A DNA stretch of 23,408 nucleotides from a virus. Shown here piece after piece: positions 7,613 through 14,959 of this stretch (positions are counted from its first letter, which is position 1; each line of letters opens with the position of its first letter). The position numbers and the translations under genes were made by a program. The notes under the pieces were generated by a model that was not told the DNA's origin, did no database searches, and saw nothing but the letters and a program-made list of their open reading frames with translations. The stretch spans positions 1 through 23,408 of IMG/VR virus record IMGVR_UViG_3300031630_000031; one strand, 5' to 3'.

Positions 7613-8716
7613 TTATATTGCCGTAAATGGTCCTGTGAAAGGTCTATATTGTAATGTCTTATTTAAGTTTTCAGCTTCACTAGCTCTTCTTTCTAACATT
7701 TTGTCAGGTCTTAATCTCTCTAACCGTAATTGTAGTTCTTCGACTAATTTAGACTTTTCATCTTTACCCTCAGTTAAAAGAGAATCATATTCTAATGAAA
7801 GTTCCGAGTCTGGAGTCTTTAAGTTACCACCAAATTTACCTCTAACTCTACCTAACGATTCCTTACAGGTCGCTATGAAATATTTTCTAACCCAATTCTG
7901 TGCTGGCTTATTGATTGATTCCCATGTTAATTCTTCGGTCTCGACATCAGACGGTAGTTTAACTACGTCAGGATTATCTGCCATACATTTCACTCTATCC
8001 TCGGTATTATAATACCAATACCATACTTTATCTCTATTCAATGATTGAGACCCAAAATCGAACTTACCTCCAGGAACATTCATTAAATGAATATATTTTC
8101 CACCATCAGGTGCTGCGGTTACTCGATAAGTTAGGTCACCACCGATTATCCTATTTTTTAAATTTCTATCTTGGAGTCTTAGTAATATGTCGAATGCTGG
8201 CATCATATGCATACCACCCTGAATTCCCATTTGAGTGAATCCACCTCCACCTCCCATACCACCACCGGCCATACCACTACCCATGAATGGGTCGATTAAT
8301 GACTCGTTAAGTTCTGCTCGGTTAAACCATAATAATTCGTTAAGTTCCCTACCTTTTGGTATGTGATACATCTGTTGCCCTGACACCAATTCAATATAAT
8401 CTTTCTCTAAGACCCAATCACCACCTGTTTGTAGTCCCACGATTTTAGAGTACGCGTATGTGAATTGAGTTTCGTAATCCACACTTCTAGTTGTGAATGC
8501 TCTGGCTAGTGATTCTTCGTCAACGTTAAGTCCGTTTAGGGAGGTCCATTGAGATTCGATTAACCAATCCTGTATGTATTGTTCGTACTCACTCAACGAT
8601 AATTCAAGTAATGAGCCCATTTGGTCCTCATCTAATTCAACTGACCGAATAGGAGCGCCTAAGAGGTGTAATACCTGCTTATAAAGTTTTGCCTTATTTT
8701 TAGTGTTAATACTCAT
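7613..8716 (-). CDS. Neck protein, T4 gp13-like (head completion/head-tail connector)
   Basis: This is a 367-residue protein. Residues 12-50 (LLGAPIRSVELDEDQMGSLL, then a helical ..SEYEQYIQDWL) follow the N-terminus of gp13-like neck proteins, where LGAP..IELT..Q...... is typical. Further family-like segments are DYIELVSGQQMYHIPKGREL, FDILLRLQDRNLKNRI and WYWYYNTED. A Gly/Met-rich loop interrupts the fold at about 144-172 (GGGMGGGGG), which I have the impression is a recurring feature of this family. In T4, gp13 joins gp14 to seal the portal and prepare for tail attachment. Here gp14- and gp15-like genes lie 4-5 kb away on the other strand. A late-type element sits 14 nt upstream. The assignment is by pattern and not by alignment. 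Confidence 0.75.
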   Translation of the reverse strand: MSINTKNKAKLYKQVLHLLGAPIRSVELDEDQMGSLLELSLSEYEQYIQDWLIESQWTSLNGLNVDEESLARAFTTRSVDYETQFTYAYSKIVGLQTGGDWVLEKDYIELVSGQQMYHIPKGRELNELLWFNRAELNESLIDPFMGSGMAGGGMGGGGGFTQMGIQGGMHMMPAFDILLRLQDRNLKNRIIGGDLTYRVTAAPDGGKYIHLMNVPGGKFDFGSQSLNRDKVWYWYYNTEDRVKCMADNPDVVKLPSDVETEELTWESINKPAQNWVRKYFIATCKESLGRVRGKFGGNLKTPDSELSLEYDSLLTEGKDEKSKLVEELQLRLERLRPDKMLERRASEAENLNKTLQYRPFTGPFTAI

Positions 8717-8730
8717 TGTGTATTTTATAT

Positions 8731-8739
8731 ATAAATATC
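8731..8739 (-). promoter_or_regulatory. Putative phage late promoter element
   Basis: The minus strand reads GATATTTAT followed by ATATAAAATACACA and the ATG at 8716. It lies in the 29-nt gap after the stop of the 8746-9573 gene, giving the neck gene its own late promoter. Confidence 0.6.
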
Positions 8740-8745
8740 TTTGTT

Positions 8746-9573
8746 TTAAATAAACTTTAAAATGTTACGGATTATATCTAAGTCTTCATTTAAAAGGTCA
8801 TTTCCTCTTTGCCATTTTATTCCCGTATTAAGAATTAAATATGAACCATTTTTTTGTAATTTACATTTTTTTGAATCGGCTAAAATAATTTTTGACCCAT
8901 TCACAAACGCAATGAAATTCGTACTATATCCTTTTATATTACCCTTTCCGATTCCATCAATGAAATGTCCGATTCTACCTTCAGATATCCCCGAAAATGG
9001 TTTTACTTGTATTGTGTAAGTTGGTATTGTAATTACGTTTTGATAAGCGACTACATCTACCCCGTCACTCATATCTATCCCTACTCCGTCACCACCCACT
9101 TTCTCAATGGTTAGACCATTAAATATTGGGCAACCATCTAATAATTCCACCGATTTGGTTTCAGTTTCTTCACCTTTACTTACGGTATTAGTTATAATTG
9201 GTACTACAAACCTTAAATAAAGTTCCCCGTCCTCAGAAAATAAAGAATCAATGTCCTTAATCACCAACGACTTTAAATCCTCTATAAGTTTAAGGGAAGG
9301 ATTATTTGGGTCTAAATCGTAGTACTCTATCAATCGAGCCCATAACTTAATATTGGTGTTAATCCTGTTAATTATTCCATGCCACTTCCCATCGATAGTG
9401 GTTGCCCCCTCATACCTCTTGTCGTTAAATATGGTTCTACTTAACGGTCGGTACGTATCCATTACGATACCCCATATGAATTTTTTCCACTCACCATTAA
9501 GTACTATCTCAGATGCCCTATTCCAATATGACGATTCTGACGACTCGTTAATTAATATTTTTAATCTTCCCAT
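8746..9573 (-). CDS. Unknown late protein with a T4-like capsid-targeting N-terminus
   Basis: This is a 275-residue protein I do not recognise. It starts MGRLKILINE followed by SSESS, so residue 10 is Glu in an I-x-E/S context. This is the position and sequence type of the T4 internal-protein targeting peptide (MKTYQEFIAE, cut after E10). The body has a helical first half (residues 15-115, with KKFIWGIVMDTYRPLSR and WARLIEYYDLDPNNP) and a beta-rich second half (135-245) with conserved-looking Gly (GGDGVGIDMSDGVD). No catalytic motif is obvious. An AGTATTTAT element, one variant of the late motif, lies 14 nt upstream. The next gene on the strand is the gp13-like neck gene. An internal head protein is the best guess, resting mainly on the N-terminus. 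Confidence 0.7.
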   Translation of the reverse strand: MGRLKILINESSESSYWNRASEIVLNGEWKKFIWGIVMDTYRPLSRTIFNDKRYEGATTIDGKWHGIINRINTNIKLWARLIEYYDLDPNNPSLKLIEDLKSLVIKDIDSLFSEDGELYLRFVVPIITNTVSKGEETETKSVELLDGCPIFNGLTIEKVGGDGVGIDMSDGVDVVAYQNVITIPTYTIQVKPFSGISEGRIGHFIDGIGKGNIKGYSTNFIAFVNGSKIILADSKKCKLQKNGSYLILNTGIKWQRGNDLLNEDLDIIRNILKFI

Positions 9574-9587
9574 GTGATTTCTTTTAT

Positions 9588-9596
9588 ATAAATACT
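9588..9596 (-). promoter_or_regulatory. Putative late promoter element, AGTATTTAT variant
   Basis: The minus strand reads AGTATTTAT, 14 nt before the ATG at 9573. It keeps the TATTTAT core of the late element with a changed 5' end. Confidence 0.45.
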
Positions 9597-9638
9597 TTTA
9601 TAAGTGTAAACAATTTTTAAAAAAAAGGTAGGTTTAAG

Positions 9639-9669
9639 TTTGTAGTGATGGGAATTTTTATTATCTTTG
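9639..9669 (+). promoter_or_regulatory. Host-type (Bacteroidota) promoter of the DUF6011-like gene
   Basis: TTTG at 9639-9642, a 19-nt spacer, and TATCTTTG at 9662-9669, a full match to the Bacteroidota primary promoter consensus. The ATG follows 23 nt later, the same distance as for the DNA polymerase gene. Confidence 0.75.
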
Positions 9670-9692
9670 TAGTGAACCTAAAATAGAAAATC

Positions 9693-10451
9693 ATGACAAC
9701 ATCCTCTTTCATCTCAGAATACAACGGTAGTAACCCATTCTTAAATTCAGTTAAAAACGGTTACGCAAAGTACGGACGTTTAACTTCGGCACAAGTAATC
9801 GCCGTTGATAAAATCAGAAATGGTATGAAGGAAAAGGTTAAGTCTATGGCGCCAATCGAGGTTCGTGAGAACATCAAACAAATAATGGATTATAAAGGAA
9901 CTAATAAGTTCATATCTGACCTTCAGTCTAAATATGATAAATATGGTCGTCTAACTGAAAAACAAATCGACGCTGGGTTAATGGCGATTAATAGAAAGGT
10001 TCAGAATAAAATGGTAGAGCCGATGACATTAACAGGTAAAAACACTATACGTATTCGTCAGTATATTGCTCGTCAAATCAAAGAGGAGAAAGATTTAAAA
10101 TTCCTACCGATTCAAGTTGATGTTACTCACCTAATCGGAGCGTCTCGTAAAGCGATACACCTTAGAGGTAAATTATCTACAGTAGTTGGGGTTGAATGTC
10201 GTTGTTGTGGAAGAGCGTTGTCAGATAAACTGTCAATGGCTTCAGGGATGGGTAAAACTTGTGCAACTAACACCGGATTGAAATATCTAAAGGACGAGTC
10301 TGACGTGGTGAGATTTAATGTGGACTTAGCTAAGAGAGTCGAAGAAATTGGTTCTTTCGACTTTTGGATTCCTAAATCTCAAGTCCAAGAATGGGAAGGT
10401 CTTTATTCTATTGTTCTTAAATCTCAATTTAAGACTTATGTTACTCAGTAA
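9693..10451 (+). CDS. DUF6011-like zinc-binding protein with two N-terminal KYGRLT modules
   Basis: This is a 252-residue early-type protein. Two similar modules open it: residues 14-36 (NPFLNSVKNGYAKYGRLTSA) and 71-93 (NKFISDLQSKYDKYGRLTEK). The same pattern appears at the N-terminus of the SNF2 helicase encoded at 11068-12822. Residues 166-196 contain C169-R-C171-C172-G-R-A-L, then S..SGMGKTC190A, matching the DUF6011 pattern (C..CGR.L.....S...G.GP.C), a predicted small zinc site. Residues 95-165 between them are basic and mixed. The gene has its own host-type promoter and overlaps the convergent 10441-11052 gene by 11 nt at the stops. A DNA- or replication-associated adaptor is plausible. 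The function is unknown. Confidence 0.78.
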   Translation: MTTSSFISEYNGSNPFLNSVKNGYAKYGRLTSAQVIAVDKIRNGMKEKVKSMAPIEVRENIKQIMDYKGTNKFISDLQSKYDKYGRLTEKQIDAGLMAINRKVQNKMVEPMTLTGKNTIRIRQYIARQIKEEKDLKFLPIQVDVTHLIGASRKAIHLRGKLSTVVGVECRCCGRALSDKLSMASGMGKTCATNTGLKYLKDESDVVRFNVDLAKRVEEIGSFDFWIPKSQVQEWEGLYSIVLKSQFKTYVTQ

Positions 10452-11052
10452 TTGTAATGATGATTTGGTTCCCTTCTTTAATAATCTTATGATTAGAAGG
10501 GATTAGGTCCGAGTAGTATTTTAAGTAAAAATCCACAGTCTCATTACTTTCCTTAATTAGGGTCGTCTCCTCCAATGGACTAATTATTGGATTAATCTGA
10601 TAATCAATATCGTCAGATTCGTAATTCCTAAAATCCCTATCGGTCATATCTAACTCATTGTACGTTCCCTCATCAGTAATACCTTTTGCGACATCATACT
10701 CAGTGTATCCATATATTTGACCCTCATACGTGTCGACACCGTAACCACTCCATGATACGGTAACCTCAACATCAAACGCCTTTTCGACAGGGTTTCGGTT
10801 AAAGGATTCGTCATCATAATTGGTAGTCTTCGAGGTTTGAAAAGCCCCCATAATTTTATCCATTAATTCACCGTCTTTCCAACTTAACCCAGAACTATGT
10901 AATAACTTCGTTATCATTCCCAATTGTCTATCGTCAGAATAGTCGAATTCTGTAACGCCACGACTCATTAGATAAACAGAAACCATTTTAGTTAATTTCT
11001 GAAACCTAAGGTTATCCACCTCTTCTTTAATCGTTTGTCTAAGTTTTCCCAT
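10441..11052 (-). CDS. Unknown protein with a possible capsid-targeting N-terminus
   Basis: This is a 203-residue acidic protein with no domain I recognise. It begins MGKLRQTIKEEVDNLRFQKL. Residues 8-10 are I-K-E, at the same position as I-N-E in the 8746-9573 product, although the next residue is Glu rather than a small one. The centre (95-140) is rich in Tyr, Asp and Gly (WSGYGVDTYEGQIYGYTEYD). The C-terminus ends in a short amphipathic strand (QIIITITE). It lies 15 nt after the helicase stop on the same strand. It could be read through from the helicase promoter, or use an AGTATTTAC sequence (11057-11065) that weakly resembles the late element. The stop overlaps the convergent gene. Confidence 0.65.
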   Translation of the reverse strand: MGKLRQTIKEEVDNLRFQKLTKMVSVYLMSRGVTEFDYSDDRQLGMITKLLHSSGLSWKDGELMDKIMGAFQTSKTTNYDDESFNRNPVEKAFDVEVTVSWSGYGVDTYEGQIYGYTEYDVAKGITDEGTYNELDMTDRDFRNYESDDIDYQINPIISPLEETTLIKESNETVDFYLKYYSDLIPSNHKIIKEGNQIIITITE

Positions 11053-11067
11053 ATTAGTAAATACTCA

Positions 11068-12822
11068 TTACTTATCGTTTTTCATAACTTTTAATAGGTC
11101 ACTCATTAATGAAGAAGACATATCATCAGTTTCATTATCCCCCATTACCGTTTCAATCACATTTTTCTTTCTCTGCAGTATGTCATATATAATCATTTCA
11201 ATGGTATTTTCAAATACCGGATAGAAAACGGATACATTGGATTTTTGTCCGTAACGATATGCCCTATCTTCTGCTTGTGCGTGGTCTGAAGGTACGAATG
11301 ATAGGTCATTAAAAATTACTACCTCAGCAGCGGTTAACGTAATCCCAACACCAGCAGCTTTAATATTACCAACAAAAACCGTAGTCTTATCGTCGTTCTG
11401 AAACTTATCTACGGACTCTTGTCTCTTTTGTTTAGACATTCTACCATCTAAAGTTACGGAACGTTTATTATATTTCCACGCTATTTCCTCTAGCGTCGCA
11501 GTAAAATTGGTAAAAACAATCACTTTCTTTCCTTGGTCAAGAGCTAAGTCAATAAGTTCATAGGTGGAGTTTAATTTAGACTCGGCAACAATTTGTCGTG
11601 CCATCATTAACTTAGAAAGTCTAAGAGCTAACGACTTCTTTGAATCTGGGTTTGTCTCCCATTCTATATATGCCCCGATTTCTCGTTGATATTCTTTAGA
11701 CTGTAGGCTTAAGTAGATTGGTGTTATAATTTTTTCAGGTAAGTCTAAGATGTCATCTTTTAACCTACGAAGTACGTGTGGCTTAATTCTATCCCTTAAT
11801 TCTTCTAAATTAGATGCTCCATTTACGTTCCACACCCTACGATGTCCCGCCATAAACTGATACCCATCACAATAACGTTTTACGTATCCGGCCCAATTAA
11901 TAGTTAATGGTGAACCCACTATATGTAATAGGTTAAAGTAGTTAATCGGTCTAGATGTCATTGGGGTTCCGGTTAATAACCATACTTTACCCACCTGACC
12001 AACTAAGTGATTAACCAATTGTGTTCGTTTTGCTTGTTTGTTAGATATATAATGAGCTTCGTCTATTAGTATTAAATCAAACCCCTCATCAAGGAATTTA
12101 GACTTTATTTCGTCGTCGCTCTTTTTAGGTATTGCATGGAAGTTTTTAATGATGTCGTAGTTTATAACTACAAACTTACCATCGTCCCATTTCTTACCTT
12201 CCACTATCCCAACAGTTTCTTCCGTATACATCTGAATTTCTCGTTTCCAATTGATTTTTAAAGATGCGGGACAAATAACTAATATTTTTTGAGCCCCACT
12301 CTCAATTGCTGCTATTACCGCTGAGGTTGTCTTACCTAACCCCATGTCGTCAGCTAATATATATTTATCATTACCCAAAAGTTTAACTATTGCCTCTTTT
12401 TGGTGTTCCATTGGTGGTCTATGGTCGTAAGGGCTCCAATCAACCTCAACAACCCGCTCATTACTGGAAATGATATGGGACTTTGGAACCCATATAAATT
12501 CCATAGGGGACTTTTCTATTATTTTACCATAAATATGATACGCTTTATCGGTTTGTGCTAATAATTTTTCGATATATATTTGAGGTGGAGAGTTTGGTAA
12601 TAACCTTTCCTCTCTTAATTTTTCCCCAAAATACGGGTCTATGTCAACCCATTTACGAGCAACCTTAGGGGTTTCCGTATGGTTCTTTATTATGTATTCT
12701 GCTTGTGAGCGCGAAGTTTTATATCCTTTAGTAAAGAAAAGTTTCTCTTTACAGGATAAGATGTAGTTATTACCACCTTCGTAAGTTTTTAGGATTTCAA
12801 TTGCCTTTTGTTCTGGAATCAT
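11068..12822 (-). CDS. SNF2-family DNA helicase/translocase (UvsW/SMARCAL1-like role possible)
   Basis: This is a 584-residue superfamily 2 ATPase. Walker A is DDMGLGKT (158-165, K164); DEAH is at 254-257; motif III is TGTP (284-287); the second RecA lobe has VIVFTNF (434-440), AGVGITLTAA (490-499) and QAEDRAYRYGQ (516-526), with R520 and R523 as likely arginine fingers. The YRYGQ ending is diagnostic of SNF2-type proteins, including annealing helicases such as SMARCAL1. Its compact size and lack of extra chromatin domains fit a phage recombination or replication-restart enzyme, comparable in role to T4 UvsW, though the family is not the same. Residues 17-46 resemble the KYGRLT modules of the DUF6011-like protein. 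A near-consensus host-type promoter lies just upstream. Confidence 0.93.
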   Translation of the reverse strand: MIPEQKAIEILKTYEGGNNYILSCKEKLFFTKGYKTSRSQAEYIIKNHTETPKVARKWVDIDPYFGEKLREERLLPNSPPQIYIEKLLAQTDKAYHIYGKIIEKSPMEFIWVPKSHIISSNERVVEVDWSPYDHRPPMEHQKEAIVKLLGNDKYILADDMGLGKTTSAVIAAIESGAQKILVICPASLKINWKREIQMYTEETVGIVEGKKWDDGKFVVINYDIIKNFHAIPKKSDDEIKSKFLDEGFDLILIDEAHYISNKQAKRTQLVNHLVGQVGKVWLLTGTPMTSRPINYFNLLHIVGSPLTINWAGYVKRYCDGYQFMAGHRRVWNVNGASNLEELRDRIKPHVLRRLKDDILDLPEKIITPIYLSLQSKEYQREIGAYIEWETNPDSKKSLALRLSKLMMARQIVAESKLNSTYELIDLALDQGKKVIVFTNFTATLEEIAWKYNKRSVTLDGRMSKQKRQESVDKFQNDDKTTVFVGNIKAAGVGITLTAAEVVIFNDLSFVPSDHAQAEDRAYRYGQKSNVSVFYPVFENTIEMIIYDILQRKKNVIETVMGDNETDDMSSSLMSDLLKVMKNDK

Positions 12823-12840
12823 AAACGCATATTATGTTAT

Positions 12841-12871
12841 AAAAGATAAAGCTTAGAATAAACATAATCAA
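12841..12871 (-). promoter_or_regulatory. Near-consensus host-type promoter of the helicase gene
   Basis: The minus strand reads TTG (12869-12871), a 20-nt spacer, and TATCTTTT (12841-12848), one mismatch in the final base of TAnnTTTG. It lies 18 nt before the helicase ATG. Its -33 side is only 2 nt from the divergent late element at 12874-12882, so the two promoters probably exclude one another. Confidence 0.5.
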
Positions 12872-12873
12872 TA

Positions 12874-12882
12874 GATATTTAT
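12874..12882 (+). promoter_or_regulatory. Putative late promoter element of the neck/tail genes
   Basis: GATATTTAT ends only 4 nt before the ATG at 12887, which again would give an mRNA starting at or inside the first codon if the element is a -10 site. A start a little further downstream cannot be excluded, but the next in-frame Met is at codon 11. Confidence 0.5.
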
Positions 12883-12886
12883 TATT

Positions 12887-13399
12887 ATGGGTAAAAAGAA
12901 ACAACCGATAAACAGGATGAATAAGTTTTTTTCTTACGATGATTTCGATTTGGAGTTGTCGATGGGAGAGGAGTGGTTGCACGGTGACATGAATTTCACA
13001 ATGGTGTTATTCCGAGTTGATAAGAGTAAATCTGTCGACGACGTCTACGGGGAATCAGGTAAGGGTGAGATTAAATTCTTCCCACCAACCGAATTTAAAG
13101 GATATGTACAAATAGCCGGTCCTGATAATAAAACCTACTCAAACGGGTTAGGTCGTTATTTAGAGCCGGGTAATATGACCGTATCAATTTATAAACACCA
13201 TTTGGAGGAAGAAGGAATTGATATTTCTTATGGTGATTACGTTGGTTATTACGAAACAGAAGATAAAGTACGTTATTATGAAGTCGCAAACGACGGGAAG
13301 GTAACGTCAGATAATAAACACACATATGGAGGATTTAAAGCGTTCTATAGAACTATTTTATGTACACCAGTAAGTGAGGACCAATTTAAGGGAATGTAA
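12887..13399 (+). CDS. Neck protein, T4 gp14-like (tentative)
   Basis: This is a 170-residue protein. The C-terminal third (ISYGDYVGYYETEDKVRYYE, then HTYGGFKAFYRTILCTPVSE) has the layout of the C-terminal part of T4 gp14 (GDLIYFP...FEINWVEP....): a 'YGD.V.Y...E..RYYEV' strand pair followed by a loop and a 'FYRTI.C.PV' strand. Such proteins sit at the head-tail joint. It is immediately followed (2-nt gap) by the gp15-like gene, reproducing the T4 14-15 order. The residue Met11 could also act as a start if the mRNA begins downstream of the first ATG. The assignment relies on order and short motif similarity. Confidence 0.65.
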   Translation: MGKKKQPINRMNKFFSYDDFDLELSMGEEWLHGDMNFTMVLFRVDKSKSVDDVYGESGKGEIKFFPPTEFKGYVQIAGPDNKTYSNGLGRYLEPGNMTVSIYKHHLEEEGIDISYGDYVGYYETEDKVRYYEVANDGKVTSDNKHTYGGFKAFYRTILCTPVSEDQFKGM

Positions 13400-13401
13400 T
13401 T

Positions 13402-14670
13402 ATGTCACTACCAAAGAAAGTTAAAAAGGATATTAATGCATATCCAACGAAAACGTTATTAGATAGAAGACAGGAAATGTTAGAGCAGATAACGAATCAA
13501 GATACTAACCTTCCTGAGTCGGTAATGCACGAAGATTTGGATTTAGGTATGTTAGAATTCGTTAAAGAACACTTAACGTTCAATACCGATGGAAACCCAG
13601 TGAATTTTGTGGATAAGATTTTATCCTTACAAAGATGGGCTGAACTATCAAGTACGTGGGAGTTCACAGACAAAGAAGAAAAGATACAAATACCGTTTAT
13701 TGTGGTGGTTAGAAAACCTGAAGTACCATATGGTTCAAATCCCGCTTTGATGTATACGATACCTGACAGACAAACATTCTTCTATAGAAAGGTTAGTACG
13801 TGGGACGGGAATAGATTAGGTGCGGACATCTATAAAATACCTCAGCCAGTACCGGTGGATTTATCTTTCGAAGTTGTTGTGGTATGTAATAGAATGAGGG
13901 AACTTAACAGTTTTAATAAAAAAGTGATGCAGAAATTCTCATCAAGACAGGCGTATACTGTAGTCAAAGGTCATTATATTCCAATCGTATTATCATCAAT
14001 CGCTGACCAATCACAGATAGACGCAATTGAGGGTAGGAGGTTTTATCAACAAACATACTCATTCCAAATGCAAGGGTTCTTAATGGACGAAGAGGAGTTT
14101 GAGGTGGTACCTGCGGTTGATAGACAAATGGTTATGATAGAATCAAGTTTTTCCCCATCTAAGGGTTCTGCGGTTAAAATAGAAAAAATAATTAAATCTA
14201 ATATTGAGGTTGAGACCAACACCTTTGTTGGTGATGGTACAACAACAACATTTAAAGTTCAAAAGAAGATTAACACACTTTTCTATGTGGAGATAAATGG
14301 GTTAGTACAAAGATTAGGTGTCGATTATATACATAACGGAACTAGTTCTAATATTATTTTTCTTACTCCACCACCTAAAGATTCGGTTGTGAGGGTAACA
14401 TATACATATGATACTGATTTCACAACTAACGATAATAAGGTACTTACAGTGTCTAACCAGTCATTTGATTTTGATGATACAACATTAGAGTTTAATACGG
14501 ACTTTCCGATAGATAGTATCATACTTTTAGACGTTGGTGGATTACTACAACTTGAAGTCGACTACTATACATATGAAAAAGGCACAACTAAAATAGTGGT
14601 TAACGAGATACCACCAATTCAAGGGTCTAATGGGGTTAAAATGTCCGTAGTATATCTTAGGACGATTTAA
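13402..14670 (+). CDS. Tail terminator/sheath-stabiliser, T4 gp15-like, with two C-terminal beta domains
   Basis: This is a 422-residue protein. Residues 90-240 resemble T4 gp15: a strand with VPVDLSFEVVVVCNRMREL, a helix with FNKKVMQKFSSRQAY, then IPIVLSS, and RRFYQQTYSFQMQGFLMDEE (compare RRRIEWSLTFEVNGWMYPP in gp15). T4 gp15 caps the tail tube and sheath for head joining. It is longer than T4 gp15 (272). The extra C-terminus holds two related beta units: 274-335 (FVGDGTTTTFKV, LFYVEINGLVQ, GVDYIHN) and 350-422 (DFDDTTLEF, SIILLDVGGLLQ, VDYYTYEKG). Such GDGTTTTF/VDY domains are frequent in phage fibres, so this neck protein may carry surface decoration. It ends 4 nt inside the opposing small gene. 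Confidence 0.75.
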   Translation: MSLPKKVKKDINAYPTKTLLDRRQEMLEQITNQDTNLPESVMHEDLDLGMLEFVKEHLTFNTDGNPVNFVDKILSLQRWAELSSTWEFTDKEEKIQIPFIVVVRKPEVPYGSNPALMYTIPDRQTFFYRKVSTWDGNRLGADIYKIPQPVPVDLSFEVVVVCNRMRELNSFNKKVMQKFSSRQAYTVVKGHYIPIVLSSIADQSQIDAIEGRRFYQQTYSFQMQGFLMDEEEFEVVPAVDRQMVMIESSFSPSKGSAVKIEKIIKSNIEVETNTFVGDGTTTTFKVQKKINTLFYVEINGLVQRLGVDYIHNGTSSNIIFLTPPPKDSVVRVTYTYDTDFTTNDNKVLTVSNQSFDFDDTTLEFNTDFPIDSIILLDVGGLLQLEVDYYTYEKGTTKIVVNEIPPIQGSNGVKMSVVYLRTI

Positions 14671-14825
14671 CTCTCTCCGTAGATATCCGTCTTGGGTTTA
14701 CAATTCTCCTCAATTAACCTCTCAACGTGATTAAACATCTTTAAACCCTCTTTATTACAATGGGTCTTAAGTAGTTTATGATGGTATTCTGATATCTTAA
14801 TGTTTTTAATTGGTTTATCGCTCAT
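14667..14825 (-). CDS. Small ribbon-helix-helix-like DNA-binding protein
   Basis: This is a 52-residue protein from the ATG at 14825 (MSDKPIKNIKISEYHHKLLK). A longer frame to 14867 exists, but its extra residues only translate a repeat-rich leader. The pattern is a short strand (IKNIKIS), a helix (EYHHKLLKTHCNKEG), a turn, and a second helix (KMFNHVERLIEENC), the size and layout of MetJ/Arc-type ribbon-helix-helix proteins. It is the only minus-strand gene inside the tail module. It faces the sheath gene divergently, with GTATGAAAAAA repeats between them that might be its operator, and its stop overlaps that of the gp15-like gene by 4 nt. It could regulate sheath or its own expression, which is inference only. 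Confidence 0.5.
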   Translation of the reverse strand: MSDKPIKNIKISEYHHKLLKTHCNKEGLKMFNHVERLIEENCKPKTDIYGES

Positions 14826-14833
14826 AATATGTG

Positions 14834-14862
14834 GTATGAAAAAAGTATGAAAAAAAACATAC
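14834..14862. repeat. Two GTATGAAAAAA direct repeats plus an inverted CATAC
   Basis: GTATGAAAAAA at 14834-14844 and GTATG plus eight A at 14845-14857, followed directly by CATAC (14858-14862), the inverse of the repeat head. The spacing (11 nt, about one helix turn) and the position 9 nt upstream of the RHH-like start suggest an operator. Simple AT-rich slippage is the alternative. Confidence 0.5.
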
Positions 14863-14909
14863 ATCATATAAATATAATATTTTTTAAAAAGTCTTTTGGG
14901 AAAAAGATA

Positions 14910-14918
14910 AATATTTAT
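14910..14918 (+). promoter_or_regulatory. Putative late promoter element of the tail sheath gene
   Basis: AATATTTAT, one base from GATATTTAT, 41 nt before the sheath ATG at 14960. The leader between them is almost purely A/T, without a Shine-Dalgarno sequence. Confidence 0.5.
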
Positions 14919-14959
14919 AGTAGTAAAGAAATAAATTACATAAAAAAAAATATTTTATA

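Noticed and set aside
7635-8012. 125-residue plus-strand open frame
   Set aside because: It is antisense to the gp13-like neck gene, with no promoter element or recognisable sequence.
12797-12982. 61-residue minus-strand frame across the helicase/neck promoter region
   Set aside because: It overlaps both promoters and the start of two supported genes, and its sequence has no coherent pattern.
14826-14867. Upstream extension of the RHH-like gene to 14867
   Set aside because: The added residues (MMYVFFHTFFIPHI) only translate the GTATGAAAAAA repeats and do not fit the RHH layout.
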